This document shows, piece by piece, positions 1-8,685 of a stretch of DNA of 64,000 bases. Both the position numbers and the translations under genes were made by a program. Numbering within the stretch: the first letter of the stretch is position 1; each line of letters opens with the position of its first letter. The notes under the pieces were generated by a model, which was not told the origin of the DNA, did not search any database, and was given only the letters and a program-made list of their open reading frames with translations. Origin of the DNA: Lentzea nigeriaca (GTDB lineage Bacteria > Actinomycetota > Actinomycetes > Mycobacteriales > Pseudonocardiaceae); the NCBI RefSeq assembly GCF_016907955.1, contig NZ_JAFBCX010000017.1:1-64000 (forward strand), in the 5' to 3' direction.

Positions 1-63
1 GGCCGGTTGACCCCCATCGAATACGAAGCAATCATGACCACGCCAGCCAGTCAGGCTGCGTGA
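1..63 (+). pseudogene. C-terminal end of an IS3-type transposase (truncated by window edge)
   Basis: The frame open from base 1 reads GRLTPIEYEAIMTTPASQAA and stops at 61-63. This resembles the last residues of IS3-family OrfB (integrase-core) transposases, which often end in an LTP-x-E-[FY]-E-x-I stretch. Only 20 residues lie in the window, so the catalytic core cannot be seen. The stop overlaps the GTG start of the next gene. The bases just after the stop probably hold the right inverted repeat of the element. Confidence 0.6.
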
Positions 64-515
64 CTACAACTGTCACCTACTCGTGCAGCAGACCCTTGTT
101 CCGCGACAAGGCGGGCAGGGTGCTGTTGCTCGAGCCGTCCTACAAGCCGAACTGGGAGATTCCCGGCGGCGCGGTTGAAGCGGACGAGTCGCCGTGGGCG
201 GCGGCAACCCGTGAACTCGCCGAAGAGGTGGGGTGGGAACGGCCGCTGGGCCAGCTGCTCGTGGTGGACTACGTGCGGCCACAGGACTCCCGCCCTGAGG
301 GTGTGGTGTTCGTCTTCGACGGTGGTGTGCTGGACGAAACCGATCTGGTCGGCATGGTCTTCACGGACGGCGAGATCCTCTCCGCCGGCTTCCACAGCCT
401 GGACGAAGCTCGCAGCAAGGTGAAGCCAATGATGGCCGACCGTCTGGCGGTCGCGTTGCAGGCCGCTGAGCAGAACGCGACAGCGTTGTGCGAACAGGGA
501 CAGCGAGTCGCGTAG
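60..515 (+). CDS. NUDIX hydrolase, N-terminus probably replaced by IS sequence
   Basis: This 151-residue protein carries a complete Nudix box: G37-x5-E43-x7-R51-E52-L53-x-E55-E56-x-G58-W. The motif binds Mg2+ and drives hydrolysis of a nucleoside diphosphate linked to some group X; the substrate cannot be read from the sequence. The family-like part begins at about residue 13 (LFRDKAGRVLLLEPSYKP). The first 12 residues come from DNA directly behind the transposase stop and look like translated IS-end sequence, so the original start was probably lost by insertion. The GTG at 60 overlaps the transposase stop, so expression may depend on the IS. It converges on the acyl-CoA dehydrogenase relic. 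Confidence 0.8.
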   Translation: MTTTVTYSCSRPLFRDKAGRVLLLEPSYKPNWEIPGGAVEADESPWAAATRELAEEVGWERPLGQLLVVDYVRPQDSRPEGVVFVFDGGVLDETDLVGMVFTDGEILSAGFHSLDEARSKVKPMMADRLAVALQAAEQNATALCEQGQRVA

Positions 516-524
516 TCAGGCTGA

Positions 525-1121
525 TCAGGCCATCAGCGAGACCGGGTTCGGTTGATCTCGCGGCGCCGGAACCGCGTTCGTACCGTCCTTTGTGGTCGTG
601 TGCTGCTTGCCCGCTGTCCGGTACAGGCTGTCGTGGATGCCGTCGGCATAGAGCAGCCCGCTCAGGTCCCGGCGCGTCTTTGCGGTCTGGCAGTCTGCAC
701 GGAAACCTGACGCCCCGAGCAGGAGCGCGAGTTCCGCGGTGGCGGAGTTGGCGGTGTCGATGCCATGAGCCTTCGTCGCCGCGCCCCACAGCTCCGCGTC
801 AGCGTGTCCGCCTTCCGCCAGTTGAGCGGCCATGACGGCTCCCAGAAGTGCAGTCGCCAGCTGGACGTGGGTGCGGCCAAGGGTGATCAGCGCTGAGTCA
901 CGCAGCCTGCGCAAGTCGCCGGTGGCTATTCGCTCGGTAAGCCGGGCGCTCACGGTGTCGAAGACTGCGGCCGCGCCGCCGAGCGCGGTGGCGGTGACCA
1001 GCGGTCGATAGCTGGCGAAGTGCTCGCGCAGCAGAGCCATGCCGTCTCCGTGCAGGACGTCTTCTGGCCTGATCTTCACGGAGTGGAGGTTCAGGACGCC
1101 CCAGGTCCAGCCGGCGAGCCC
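525..1121 (-). pseudogene. Acyl-CoA dehydrogenase, C-terminal fragment
   Basis: The protein read from about 1121 down to the stop at 525 looks like the C-terminal helical domain of an acyl-CoA dehydrogenase. It begins WGVLNLHSV, continues with REHFASYRPLVTATALGG and ends near KTRRDLSGLLYADGIHDSLY, a typical family tail. The N-terminal domain that holds the FAD site is missing and upstream DNA shows no continuation, so this is a truncated relic. It converges on the NUDIX gene with a 9-base gap. Substrate class is unknown. Confidence 0.65.
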
Positions 1122-1184
1122 GGTCGGCGGAATCGGCTCTCGGAGCAGGCCTGGCTCGCCCGCGTCGACTGCGGCCGCCCGCAC

Positions 1185-1398
1185 AGGCGAGCTGATGTTC
1201 GCCACCGTCGGCGACGACCTGCCCACGGCCCGGTTCCTCGACTTGGACCGGCTGCGGACCTATCCCGTCGCGGAGAGCGAGGTCCGCTTCGAAATCGGCC
1301 TGGCCTGGCGCAGCCGCGACTCCGTCCACCGGGACACGCTCGACGCAGTCACCGCGCTGCTCCGCCCGGACGGCGATGACCCGCCCTTCATCGGCTGA
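1185..1398 (+). pseudogene. Possible LysR regulator C-terminal fragment
   Basis: The last 70 or so codons before the stop at 1398 read RFLDLDRLRTYPVAESEVRF followed by EIGLAWRSRDSV. The EIGLAWR stretch resembles the end of the effector-binding domain of LysR-type regulators. There is no DNA-binding helix-turn-helix upstream, where sequence instead overlaps the acyl-CoA dehydrogenase relic on the other strand. Most likely a short relic; the family assignment is tentative. Confidence 0.3.
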
Positions 1399-1648
1399 CC
1401 AGTGCTCGCTAAGCCGACCGATGAGCGACTCCTCGTCGACGTGGCCGGCGACTTCATCGACCGGCACGCCGACGTCGCCTGGCCGCCAGGCCCGTCACCT
1501 TGCGCCGACTCACCCGAGCCCGTCGGCCTGAGGCGGCCACGATCCCCAACGCCAGCGCGGCCGCCGAGAGCAGCATGAGTACAACCGCGGGCACGATCTC
1601 GGTGACCTCAGCAGGGTTGCGCAATCCAGCCGCAGGCCGCTCGCCGAT
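1399..1648. other. Non-coding or relic DNA
   Basis: No convincing full gene. On the minus strand at about 1530-1610 one frame encodes a hydrophobic stretch (VPAVVLMLLSAAALALGIVA) followed by basic residues. It could be the last membrane segment of a lost permease or a short membrane peptide. No start or ribosome site supports a gene. Confidence 0.3.
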
Positions 1649-2017
1649 TCAGTGTGTGAACGGGCCGAGCGCGACGAAGATCTTCCGTGAGGGTTCGAGA
1701 GTTTCCCAGCGGCCTCGGAAGCCTCGTGGCACGAAGAATGCTTCGCCGGCCTCGAAGACGCGGCGGCCACCTTGTTCGTCGGTGAGGGCTACGCGGCCGG
1801 CGAGCATGACGCACAGTTCGTCGTAGGGGTAGGCGGGCAGGTCGAGGGTGCCGGGCTCGCCTTCCCACGCGCCGCCGAACCAGCGGTTGCCGGTTTCGCT
1901 GCCGAAGCTGCGCCATTCGGTTTCCGACCAGGTCGGGCCGGCGTGTCCCGGTGGCCATTCGGGGTGGACCGGGGTGCCGGACCCGACGGTGATCGTCCGG
2001 ATGTCGTCGACGTTCAT
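1649..2017 (-). CDS. Cupin-domain protein
   Basis: A 122-residue single-domain cupin. The core runs from about residue 55 to 115 (TLDLPAYPYDELCVMLAGRV, then FEAGEAFFVPRGFRGRWE) and resembles the small Cupin_3 group that includes ureidoglycine aminohydrolase-like proteins. Such proteins act as small metal-dependent enzymes or ligand-binding domains in the cytoplasm. The ATG at 2017 overlaps the stop of the dimethylformamidase-like gene (ATGA), so the two are translationally coupled. The gene closes the LacI-controlled operon, suggesting a side step in using the same amide or amine compound. Substrate unknown. Confidence 0.75.
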   Translation of the reverse strand: MNVDDIRTITVGSGTPVHPEWPPGHAGPTWSETEWRSFGSETGNRWFGGAWEGEPGTLDLPAYPYDELCVMLAGRVALTDEQGGRRVFEAGEAFFVPRGFRGRWETLEPSRKIFVALGPFTH

Positions 2018-3669
2018 GCCTTCGCTCCCGTGGTGGCGAATCGGCGCAGGACGTTGTGGGTGATGGTTTCGGTGAACTCGTCGCGGTGGATGAGGCCGTT
2101 GACCCATTCGCAGGTCCCGGCGTTGAAGACCGTGCCGAGCCCTCGGGAGAAGACGGCCATCATGGCCGCGCCGTAACGTTCGCCCTGCATCCGCTCGGGG
2201 ACGGCGGTGCCGTACAACGCGTCGGTCAGGCTGATCACCTCGTCGGCCGGGGCGCCGAGGGGAACCATGCCCTGCCAGTCGTCGGTTTCCCCGATGACGG
2301 CCGGGGCCATCGCCAGGATGGCGAGGCCGTCCGGCGCGCCGTCGGTCCCGGTGGGGTGAGGAAGTCCATTGTGGACGGTGTAGTCCACGCCGTCGACCTC
2401 GAAGCCCACGACGCAGATCGGGGCCTGGCCGAAGACGTCGCCGTAACGCAGGTCGGTTCCGTCGAACACCCAGTGGCGGGGCCGGTAGACGGTGTAGCCG
2501 CCGCTGGAGCGTGGCGTCGTGGACCCGTAGCGGGTGTAGCCGCCGCCGACCGCGGTCAGGCCCATCGTCGCCGCGCCGGGACGGCCGACGGCCGGTGCGT
2601 CCCACAACGTCGTCGCCTGCTCCGGCTCGGCTTCGGCGAGAGGGTCGGCTCGCGGGTCCTTGTAGCAGACCTGGGTCGTGTCGTCGTCGTGCAGCCGGAT
2701 CTGCCAGGCGAAGTTCGCTCCGAACCGCGCGACGTTCCCTCCGCCGTCGACGAACGCGTCCACCGTGTCGCGCATCCGGGCGGTCCAGTACTCGTCGTGG
2801 CCGACGAGGATCGCGCACCGGTAGCCGTCGAGGCAACGCGGGTCCTGGTGCAGGTCGTGCTGGGTCAGGTAGTCGAACGCGTAGCCGTTGCGCTCGGCCC
2901 AGACCACGAACGGACGCTCGTACGTTGCCCAGAACGCGTCCGCGTAGTGCCGTGAGTAGCCGTGCGCGTGTGCCCACTCGTAAGCGGGATGCCTTGGGAC
3001 GTAGTCGATTCCGGGCGTGTCCGGATTGGCTGCACGAGGTGCGCCGGGCGGCTGCCGCAGCATGCCGCGGGCGACGGGACGGTGGATCGACAGTTCGGGC
3101 GAAGGCACGTCGACGTAGGGGTCGTCGCCCAACCCGCGGTAGTGATTCGCGCCGCCCCAGTCGTTGTAGGCGATCATCGTGCTGGTCGTCAGCACCAGAG
3201 CGAACGGCGTGCGCGGGACTGTCCCGCTTGGACCGACGACGACGAAGTGCTCGCGTTCGTACCGCCGACCGTCCACCTCGATCCCGACGACCAGCAGGTA
3301 AAGTCCGGACTGCCACTCGGGATCGACCTCGATCCGCAGCGCAACCGGCCAGCCGCACCCTCGCCGGTAGGCGTCCTCGGGCGTCGGGTGGGCCGCGCCG
3401 GCCAGGTCCTGCCGGTGCCAGACGACCTTCGGCGACGCACCGTCCCGGAGCACGGTCAGGTCGTAGCGTGCCGCGGTGGTGTGGACGTGCACGTCGATCA
3501 CTTCGCCGGGCCGGTAGCCGAACTTGTCGGTGTAGCACCAGATCTCCGGTTCACCGGTTCCGGACGGGCGTTCCACCGCGAAGCCGGGGATCGACCAGGC
3601 GTAGCGGGCACGAAGTCCGGGACCGGTGACCGACGGCCCCGGCAGCGGGGGCAGGGGAAGCTGCGTCAT
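2014..3669 (-). CDS. N,N-dimethylformamidase beta-subunit-like protein
   Basis: This 551-residue protein resembles the large (beta) subunit family of N,N-dimethylformamidase, an iron-dependent amidohydrolase. Recognisable parts are the N-terminal beta-rich region (YTDKFGYRPGEVIDVHVHT), STMIAYNDWGGANHYRG, the glutaminase-like section CAILVGHDEYWTARMRDTVD, and a C-terminal part around FSRGLGTVFNAGTCEWVNGL. No separate small subunit gene is present. The ATG at 3669 overlaps the permease stop and its own stop overlaps the cupin start, so the three genes form one coupled unit with an uptake system. An amide or formamide substrate is inferred from family and context only; many family members have unknown substrates. 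Confidence 0.7.
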   Translation of the reverse strand: MTQLPLPPLPGPSVTGPGLRARYAWSIPGFAVERPSGTGEPEIWCYTDKFGYRPGEVIDVHVHTTAARYDLTVLRDGASPKVVWHRQDLAGAAHPTPEDAYRRGCGWPVALRIEVDPEWQSGLYLLVVGIEVDGRRYEREHFVVVGPSGTVPRTPFALVLTTSTMIAYNDWGGANHYRGLGDDPYVDVPSPELSIHRPVARGMLRQPPGAPRAANPDTPGIDYVPRHPAYEWAHAHGYSRHYADAFWATYERPFVVWAERNGYAFDYLTQHDLHQDPRCLDGYRCAILVGHDEYWTARMRDTVDAFVDGGGNVARFGANFAWQIRLHDDDTTQVCYKDPRADPLAEAEPEQATTLWDAPAVGRPGAATMGLTAVGGGYTRYGSTTPRSSGGYTVYRPRHWVFDGTDLRYGDVFGQAPICVVGFEVDGVDYTVHNGLPHPTGTDGAPDGLAILAMAPAVIGETDDWQGMVPLGAPADEVISLTDALYGTAVPERMQGERYGAAMMAVFSRGLGTVFNAGTCEWVNGLIHRDEFTETITHNVLRRFATTGAKA

Positions 3670-5129
3670 CGATGGTTCTCCTCCGGGGTGCCGGTGTCCG
3701 TGCCGGTGTCCGTGCTGGCTTCCTGGGCCAGGCCGCGGCCGACCGCACGCAGCCACAGCGCACGGCCGCAGCCGGCGAGCAGGCCGGCGACCAGCGGGCT
3801 GAGCACGAGGAAGTTGCCCGTCGGGCCGAGGTTGGTCAGCAGGTTCATCCGGAGGATCACCAGCACGAGTACGGCGGCGAGCAGTACCGCAGCCAGCGCG
3901 GGGGCGACGAGCCGCTGCCACGCCGTTTCCCCGGTCCGCTTCCGGTGGAAGAAGCGGATCACGGCGATCGACGTGGCCGCTTCTAGTGCCAGCACGCCGA
4001 CCAGGGCGGGGGTGTTGGTCCACGCCACGATCTGGCGGTACGGGTCCAGGCCGGCCAGCGCGAACCCGGCCAGCACACCGAGCACGACCACGGTGTGGAC
4101 CACTCCGGCGGTGCTCGGTGTCTGACCCCGGTTGGTGCGCGCGAACGCCGCGGGGAGCACGCCGTCGCGCCCGAGCGAGAACAGGTACCGGCTGCCGGCG
4201 TTCTGCAGCGCGAGCACACCGGCGAAGAAGCTGGTGACGATCAGGACGTGCATCACGTCGGTCATCGCGGTGCCGACGTACTCGGTGTTGAGGCCGAAGA
4301 CCAGGTCGGCGGGATCACCGGCGAGCAGCGACGCGAGGCGGTCCGGACCCGCTCCCATCAAGATCACCCACGAGACGAACGTGTAGAGCACCGCGAGAGT
4401 GGCCACCGCGACATAGGTGGCCCGGGAGACCGTCCGGCGAGGGTCCCTGGCCTCCTCGCTGTAGATCGCGGTCTGCTCGAACCCCAGGTACACGACGAAG
4501 GTGATGACGAACAGCGAACCCAGCCCCGGGGTGAGCAGGTTGGCCGGATCGAAGCTCCCGAACGACAGTCCCTCGTGACCGCCGCGGAGCAGGATCGCGG
4601 CCGACAGCACGAGCAGGACGGCGACCTCCGCGGTGAGCAGCACCGCCAGAACCCTCGCGCCGATGTCCACCTTCAGGTAGGACAGCACGGCCACGAGCAG
4701 CCCGAGAGCCAGCGCGCACACCTGCCACGGCGCTGACCACCCGAGTAAGTCGCGCAACGTCGTCGAGGCGAACAGCCCGGCCACCGCGACGAACCCGACC
4801 TGCCCCAGCGCGTAGGCGACGTAGGCCACGAGTGCGGCACCCGACCCGGTCACCGGCCCCAGGCCCCGCCGGATGTAGACGTAGAACGCCCCGCTGCCGG
4901 ACAGGTGCCTGCTCATCGCGGTGAACCCGACCGCGAACACGGCGAACACGATCCCGGCGATCAGGAATCCCGCCGGTGCGACGACTCCCCCGACCAAGAA
5001 CGCGATCGCCGCGAACCCGGCCATCACGGTCAGCGGCGCCGCCGCGGACAGCACGAAGAACACCAAGTCCCGCACACCGACGGCGTCGGTACGCAGGGTG
5101 GTTCCGATTTCCGGTGGCTCAGTCCCCAT
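3666..5129 (-). CDS. APC-family amino acid/amine permease
   Basis: A 487-residue integral membrane protein with about 12 hydrophobic segments and the look of the amino acid-polyamine-organocation superfamily, for example GSGAFYVYIRRGLGPVTGSG and FVVYLGFEQTAIYSEEARDP. It probably imports an amine- or amide-containing solute by cation symport. The ATG at 5129 was chosen because GAGGAGG lies at a good distance upstream; an in-frame start further up would run over the operator region. It is the first gene of the permease-amidase-cupin operon and is transcribed away from the LacI gene, with two operator-like palindromes between them. Confidence 0.8.
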   Translation of the reverse strand: MGTEPPEIGTTLRTDAVGVRDLVFFVLSAAAPLTVMAGFAAIAFLVGGVVAPAGFLIAGIVFAVFAVGFTAMSRHLSGSGAFYVYIRRGLGPVTGSGAALVAYVAYALGQVGFVAVAGLFASTTLRDLLGWSAPWQVCALALGLLVAVLSYLKVDIGARVLAVLLTAEVAVLLVLSAAILLRGGHEGLSFGSFDPANLLTPGLGSLFVITFVVYLGFEQTAIYSEEARDPRRTVSRATYVAVATLAVLYTFVSWVILMGAGPDRLASLLAGDPADLVFGLNTEYVGTAMTDVMHVLIVTSFFAGVLALQNAGSRYLFSLGRDGVLPAAFARTNRGQTPSTAGVVHTVVVLGVLAGFALAGLDPYRQIVAWTNTPALVGVLALEAATSIAVIRFFHRKRTGETAWQRLVAPALAAVLLAAVLVLVILRMNLLTNLGPTGNFLVLSPLVAGLLAGCGRALWLRAVGRGLAQEASTDTGTDTGTPEENHR

Positions 5130-5186
5130 GACGGCCTCCTCGTTCTCGATCCGACGGGCTGTCCCGCGCGTCGTTCGGCACAGCGT

Positions 5187-5233
5187 GCACAAACGTTTAG
5201 GCAGAGTCAATACCAGTGGTGAAACGTTTGTGC
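5187..5233. promoter_or_regulatory. Paired LacI-type operators between permease operon and lacI-like gene
   Basis: Two copies of the palindrome AAACGTTT (5191-5198 and 5222-5229) lie 31 bp apart, about three helical turns. Each is extended outward so that GCACAAACGTTT at 5187 and AAACGTTTGTGC at 5222 form a perfect 12-bp inverted repeat. A palindrome with central CG is typical of LacI-family operators. The position, between the divergent permease and regulator starts, suggests control of both genes. Confidence 0.75.
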
Positions 5234-5247
5234 GTTATGCTGCGGGC

Positions 5248-6273
5248 ATGGCGAAGCCGACCTTGCGGGACGTCGCCACCGTCGCGGGTGTGTCGGTGGG
5301 CACGGTGTCCTACGCGCTCAACGGCAAAGGGCGCGTGGACCCGGACACCCGCGAGCGCATCCGCCGCATCGCCGCCGAGCTGGGGTATTCGGCCGACCCG
5401 GTCGCACGCGGCCTGCGCTCCGGCCGCACCGCGACGCTCGGCATGGCGCTCGGCACGGTCGTCGGGCAGCGCCGCGACGACATCCTGTCGTTCGAGTGGT
5501 ACGGCCGGGTGACCACGGCCGCGGCCCAAGCCGCGTTTGAGGCCGAGCACGGGCTGCTGCTGGTGCCGGCGGTCCATGACGCGGGTCAGCTGCGACGGAT
5601 GGCGTTCGACGGGTTGATCGTGGTCGAGCCGGGCGAAGGTGATCCGCGCCTGGCCGCGATCGCCGGCCTCGGCATCCCCGCCGTCGCCCTCGGCCGGGAC
5701 TCGACGGGTCGCATCGCCCACCAGGTCGCCCCGGACACCGACGCCGTGGTGGCCGGGCTCCTGGACCACCTGGCCGCCCAAGGTGCGACCCGGATCGTGG
5801 CGCTGGCGCCGGACATGCCGTGGGAGTGGGCCGAACGCTCGATCATCGCCTACCGGCGCTGGTGCGCCACCCGCGGAGTCCAACCGGACGCGGTGCGGGT
5901 GCCACCGCCGGCGCAGCTGTCCGCCTGCACGATGTCGGAGTCGGCACGGACGGCCGCGCTCGCGGTCCTCCGGGACGATCCGCCGGACGCGATCCTCGCG
6001 CTGTGCCTGGGTTTCGGTGTCGGGGTCCTGGCCGCCGCACGTGAACTGGGACTACGAGTGCCGCACGACCTGTTGCTCGCTCAGGACAGCGACGAGCCCG
6101 CCCTGCACACCACCGACCCGCCGATCACCGCGGTCGACCTGTTCCCGGAGTCCCAAGCGCGCACCGCGGTCACCACGCTGCTCGAACTGCTCCGGGGCGC
6201 TCACCCCGCAAGCGAGCTGAACACCCCGACCGAACTGCGCGCCCGCGCCAGCAGCCAACAGAGGCACGGATAG
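5248..6273 (+). CDS. LacI-family transcriptional regulator
   Basis: A 341-residue regulator. The N-terminal helix-turn-helix begins TLRDVATVAGVSVGTVSYAL and is followed by the usual hinge (YSADPVARGLRSG) and a periplasmic-binding-protein-like effector domain. It is the expected length for the family. The ATG at 5248 lies just behind the paired operators, so autoregulation is likely. The divergent permease/dimethylformamidase-like/cupin operon is the obvious target and its substrate, or a product of it, the likely inducer. Confidence 0.9.
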   Translation: MAKPTLRDVATVAGVSVGTVSYALNGKGRVDPDTRERIRRIAAELGYSADPVARGLRSGRTATLGMALGTVVGQRRDDILSFEWYGRVTTAAAQAAFEAEHGLLLVPAVHDAGQLRRMAFDGLIVVEPGEGDPRLAAIAGLGIPAVALGRDSTGRIAHQVAPDTDAVVAGLLDHLAAQGATRIVALAPDMPWEWAERSIIAYRRWCATRGVQPDAVRVPPPAQLSACTMSESARTAALAVLRDDPPDAILALCLGFGVGVLAAARELGLRVPHDLLLAQDSDEPALHTTDPPITAVDLFPESQARTAVTTLLELLRGAHPASELNTPTELRARASSQQRHG

Positions 6274-6696
6274 CCGAGGGCAGGCCAACACGTGCCGCGG
6301 TACCGGCTTCGTCCCGGCGGCCAGTGGTGCGTCGGTGATGTCGGGCCCTGGGGCGATTGACCGGCGGCCTGCTGCACCGGGTCGTCAAGGGTCCGGTCGG
6401 GGTTGGTGTTCTTCCTGCTGTGCTGCTGGGTGTCCCTTCCCGTGGATACGATCAGCTCAAGTCGGATCGTGCCGAACGTGATTACCACGAGCGGCCCGGG
6501 AGACCTGTTCACCTTCGGCTGCGGAGCGATGAAAGCCGTGACCGAAGGCAGCCAGGACATCTCAGCACCGCTGCGCGACTGGCTCCGCCACGCCGACCCC
6601 AGCACACGACGCGAGAGCCAGGTGACCATCGACCGCTCCGCCCCTACCGCGGAAGCCGATGTCGGATCTCCTCAAGGGTTTCGGTGATCGCTTTCT
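6274..6696. other. Downstream flank of the IS4-type relic, no gene seen
   Basis: No credible gene on either strand. On the minus strand at about 6661-6715 a frame other than that of the neighbouring hybrid reads LKKAITETLEEIRHRLPR, which looks like the true C-terminal continuation of the IS4-type transposase. A one-base slip in the TTTTCCCC run near 6715 would explain why the reading frame ends early. The remaining bases show no pattern I recognise. Confidence 0.4.
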
Positions 6697-7605
6697 TCAG
6701 CCGGTGAGGGGAAAACCCGCCTGGTTGGTGACCTGGCGGCGGACGGCGTTGAGACTGCGGACGAACGACAACTCGTCGACGTCCAGGCCGTCGTCGGCGT
6801 CCATGTCGTCGGCGGCCTCGAGCATCAGGTCACGCACCGCGTAGTGGGTCAGCAGCAGCGCCCAGATCTCCTGCCGCACCAGCTCCGGTGTTTTCGATCG
6901 CAGCAACCGATGGTGCGGCATCTGATGGGTCTCGACCTCGTCCAGCGTGAGCTCGAACTCCCAGCGCTGCCGATACAACGCCGCCAGCTCCGCCGACGGG
7001 GCCAGCTCGTGATCCATGATCGAGGTGATCAACCTGATCGTCTCGGCTTTGCCACCCCGGTTGGTGACCATGTATTCGACCACCCACACGGCAATCCGCG
7101 CCTCGTCGGGGACACTGCGCCGCCTGCCTCGCTTGAGGTCGGACTTCATGTTCTTGGGCAGCACCCGGCGCAGACGGGCCGCGTAGTCGTGGTAGATCAC
7201 CCCGGCGAACACACCGGTGCTGGTGCCGCGCAACGACTTCGGGTCGATCCTGGCCGACTCGATCGCCCCCCACGAGGTCTCCAGGAGCAACCGCTGCTGC
7301 GGGTCCATCGCGACCGCCTCCCTGGGCCTGATGCCGAAGAAGGACGGCTCGAACCCGGCTGCGTCGTGGAGAAAGCCGCCGGACTGGGTATCACTGGCAC
7401 CGCGCAGCTGCTCGAGGTCCCAGCCGCGATCGGCAGGGAAGCCGCCGATCACGTCACGCCCCCCGGCTACCAGTTCCCACAGCTGGTCGGGAGTTCTGAC
7501 GCCGCCTGGAAACCGGCAGCTCATGCCGACGATCGCGACCGGCTCGTGGGAGCGGTGTTCGGCGTCGCGCAGTCGCGTACGGGTCTCCCGCAGATCCACG
7601 GGCAC
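6697..7605 (-). pseudogene. Hybrid frame: polyketide ketosynthase start joined to IS4-type transposase end
   Basis: Residues 1 to about 145 are the start of a type I polyketide synthase module: a docking-like helix (DLRETRTRLRDAEHRSHEP), then EPVAIVGMSCRFPGG, DPQQRLLLETSW and GVFAGVIYHDYAARL. The active-site cysteine region that should follow is absent. From about residue 146 (position 7170) the frame continues without a stop into the C-terminal half of an IS4-family transposase (RIAVWVVEYMVTNRGGKAET, YRQRWEFELTLDEVETHQM). Neither half can work alone: the ketosynthase lacks its nucleophile and the transposase lacks its N-terminal catalytic residues. Probably left by insertion plus deletion through a polyketide gene. 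Confidence 0.7.
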
Positions 7606-7941
7606 CGGCGGGGTCCAAGCCGTTCGCGGACCCCGCGGGGATCAGCAGATCGGGTTGGCGCAGCAGCTGTGGCCAGACGAGCCGCTGCGCGTGGCCCAGC
7701 GACGACATCCGCCAGCTGTAGCCGACGTGAGCGGTCCGCCTCAGCCGCTCGACAACCGAGTGGTGCGGTCCGCTCAATGCAGGCAAGCGAGCCGCCGCGG
7801 CCAGGGTCTCCCCGCAAGTCCGGAACCTCAGGCCAGCGGACTGAATCGATACGCTCAATTGACTATGTTGAATGTATTGATTACTGCGGTCTGTGCGTGG
7901 TCCTCTGTGCGCACGACAACGCAGTCCGAAGGCGAGGTGCG
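7606..7941. other. Upstream flank of PKS relic and promoter region of the importer operon
   Basis: No clear gene. The left part should hold the 5' side of the polyketide relic but I recognise no further PKS sequence. The right part, 7850-7940, is AT-richer and must carry the promoter of the importer operon. It has TCAAT at 7855 and ATTGA at 7876, a possible inverted repeat around a TTGACT box at 7859. The operon's GntR regulator could bind here, but this is only a suggestion. Confidence 0.3.
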
Positions 7942-8685
7942 ATGAAGCACACGTCCCCACCCGGCAGTCCCCCACCGGTCCTTGAAGTTCGCGAGGCCGG
8001 GGTGTCCTTCCGCGGTGTCCGCGCGCTGGACTCCGTGAGCCTCCAGGTCGCGGAAGGCCAGGTCACCGGTCTCATCGGACCCAACGGGGCCGGCAAGAGC
8101 ACATTGCTCAACTGCATCAGCGGCCTTCACCGGCACGAGGGCGACGTGCTGCTGCACGGCAGGTCTATCGGCGGTATCGCCGCCTTCCGCCGGGCCCGTC
8201 TGGGCGTGGCCAGGACGTTTCAGACGCCGGCCCTGCTCGACCATCTGCCACCGCTGGACAACGTGATGCTCGGCGAACCCCGCCGGAGGCCGGAACGGCA
8301 GCTCAGGGCTCGCGCGGCTGAGCTGCTCGACGTGATGGGCGACGTTGCCGACCGTCCCGTGGGTGCGTTGTCGCACGGCGATCGGCGCCGTGTTGAGCTC
8401 GCGCGGTCTCTGATGTCGCGTCCGTGCCTGCTGTTGCTGGACGAGCCGGCCGCGGGCCTCGATCACGACGAGGCCGTGGAGCTGATCGGCGCGGTGTTGC
8501 GCGTCGGTGCGGAGTTCGGGATGTCGTGTGTGCTCGTCGAGCACGACGTCGAGCTCGTGAGCACCCTGGCGCAGGCTGTCGTCGTGCTCGACACGGGACG
8601 TGTGCTCTGCGTGGGCACGCCTGCCGAGGTCACGAACGACCCCCGTGTGGTGACCGCCTATCTCGGTCAGGAGGTGGGCGTGTGA
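7942..8685 (+). CDS. livG: ABC importer ATPase, LivG type
   Basis: A 247-residue ATP-binding subunit of the hydrophobic/branched-chain amino acid uptake family. Walker A is GPNGAGKST, Walker B is LLLLDEPAAGLD, and the H-loop lies in VLVEHDVEL. The signature motif is LSHGDRR rather than the usual LSGGQ or LSYGQ form, a variation also seen in LivG-type subunits. It is the first gene of an importer operon, and its stop overlaps the GTG of the LivF-type partner. The solute is probably not an ordinary amino acid, because the operon continues into hydrolase genes. Confidence 0.85.
   Translation: MKHTSPPGSPPPVLEVREAGVSFRGVRALDSVSLQVAEGQVTGLIGPNGAGKSTLLNCISGLHRHEGDVLLHGRSIGGIAAFRRARLGVARTFQTPALLDHLPPLDNVMLGEPRRRPERQLRARAAELLDVMGDVADRPVGALSHGDRRRVELARSLMSRPCLLLLDEPAAGLDHDEAVELIGAVLRVGAEFGMSCVLVEHDVELVSTLAQAVVVLDTGRVLCVGTPAEVTNDPRVVTAYLGQEVGV

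Noticed and set aside
1500..1826. Plus-strand frame of about 108 residues overlapping the cupin gene
   Set aside because: Composition is Arg/Ser/Thr-rich and it runs antisense to the well-supported cupin gene; no family resemblance.
2056..2955. Long plus-strand open frames opposite the dimethylformamidase-like and permease genes
   Set aside because: High GC content opens long antisense frames; none shows motifs or plausible starts, while the minus-strand genes are clearly coding and coupled.
6403..6687. Plus-strand frame of 94 residues near the IS4-type relic
   Set aside because: Hydrophobic start looks tempting, but the opposite strand carries the transposase C-terminal continuation and no ribosome site or family match supports it.
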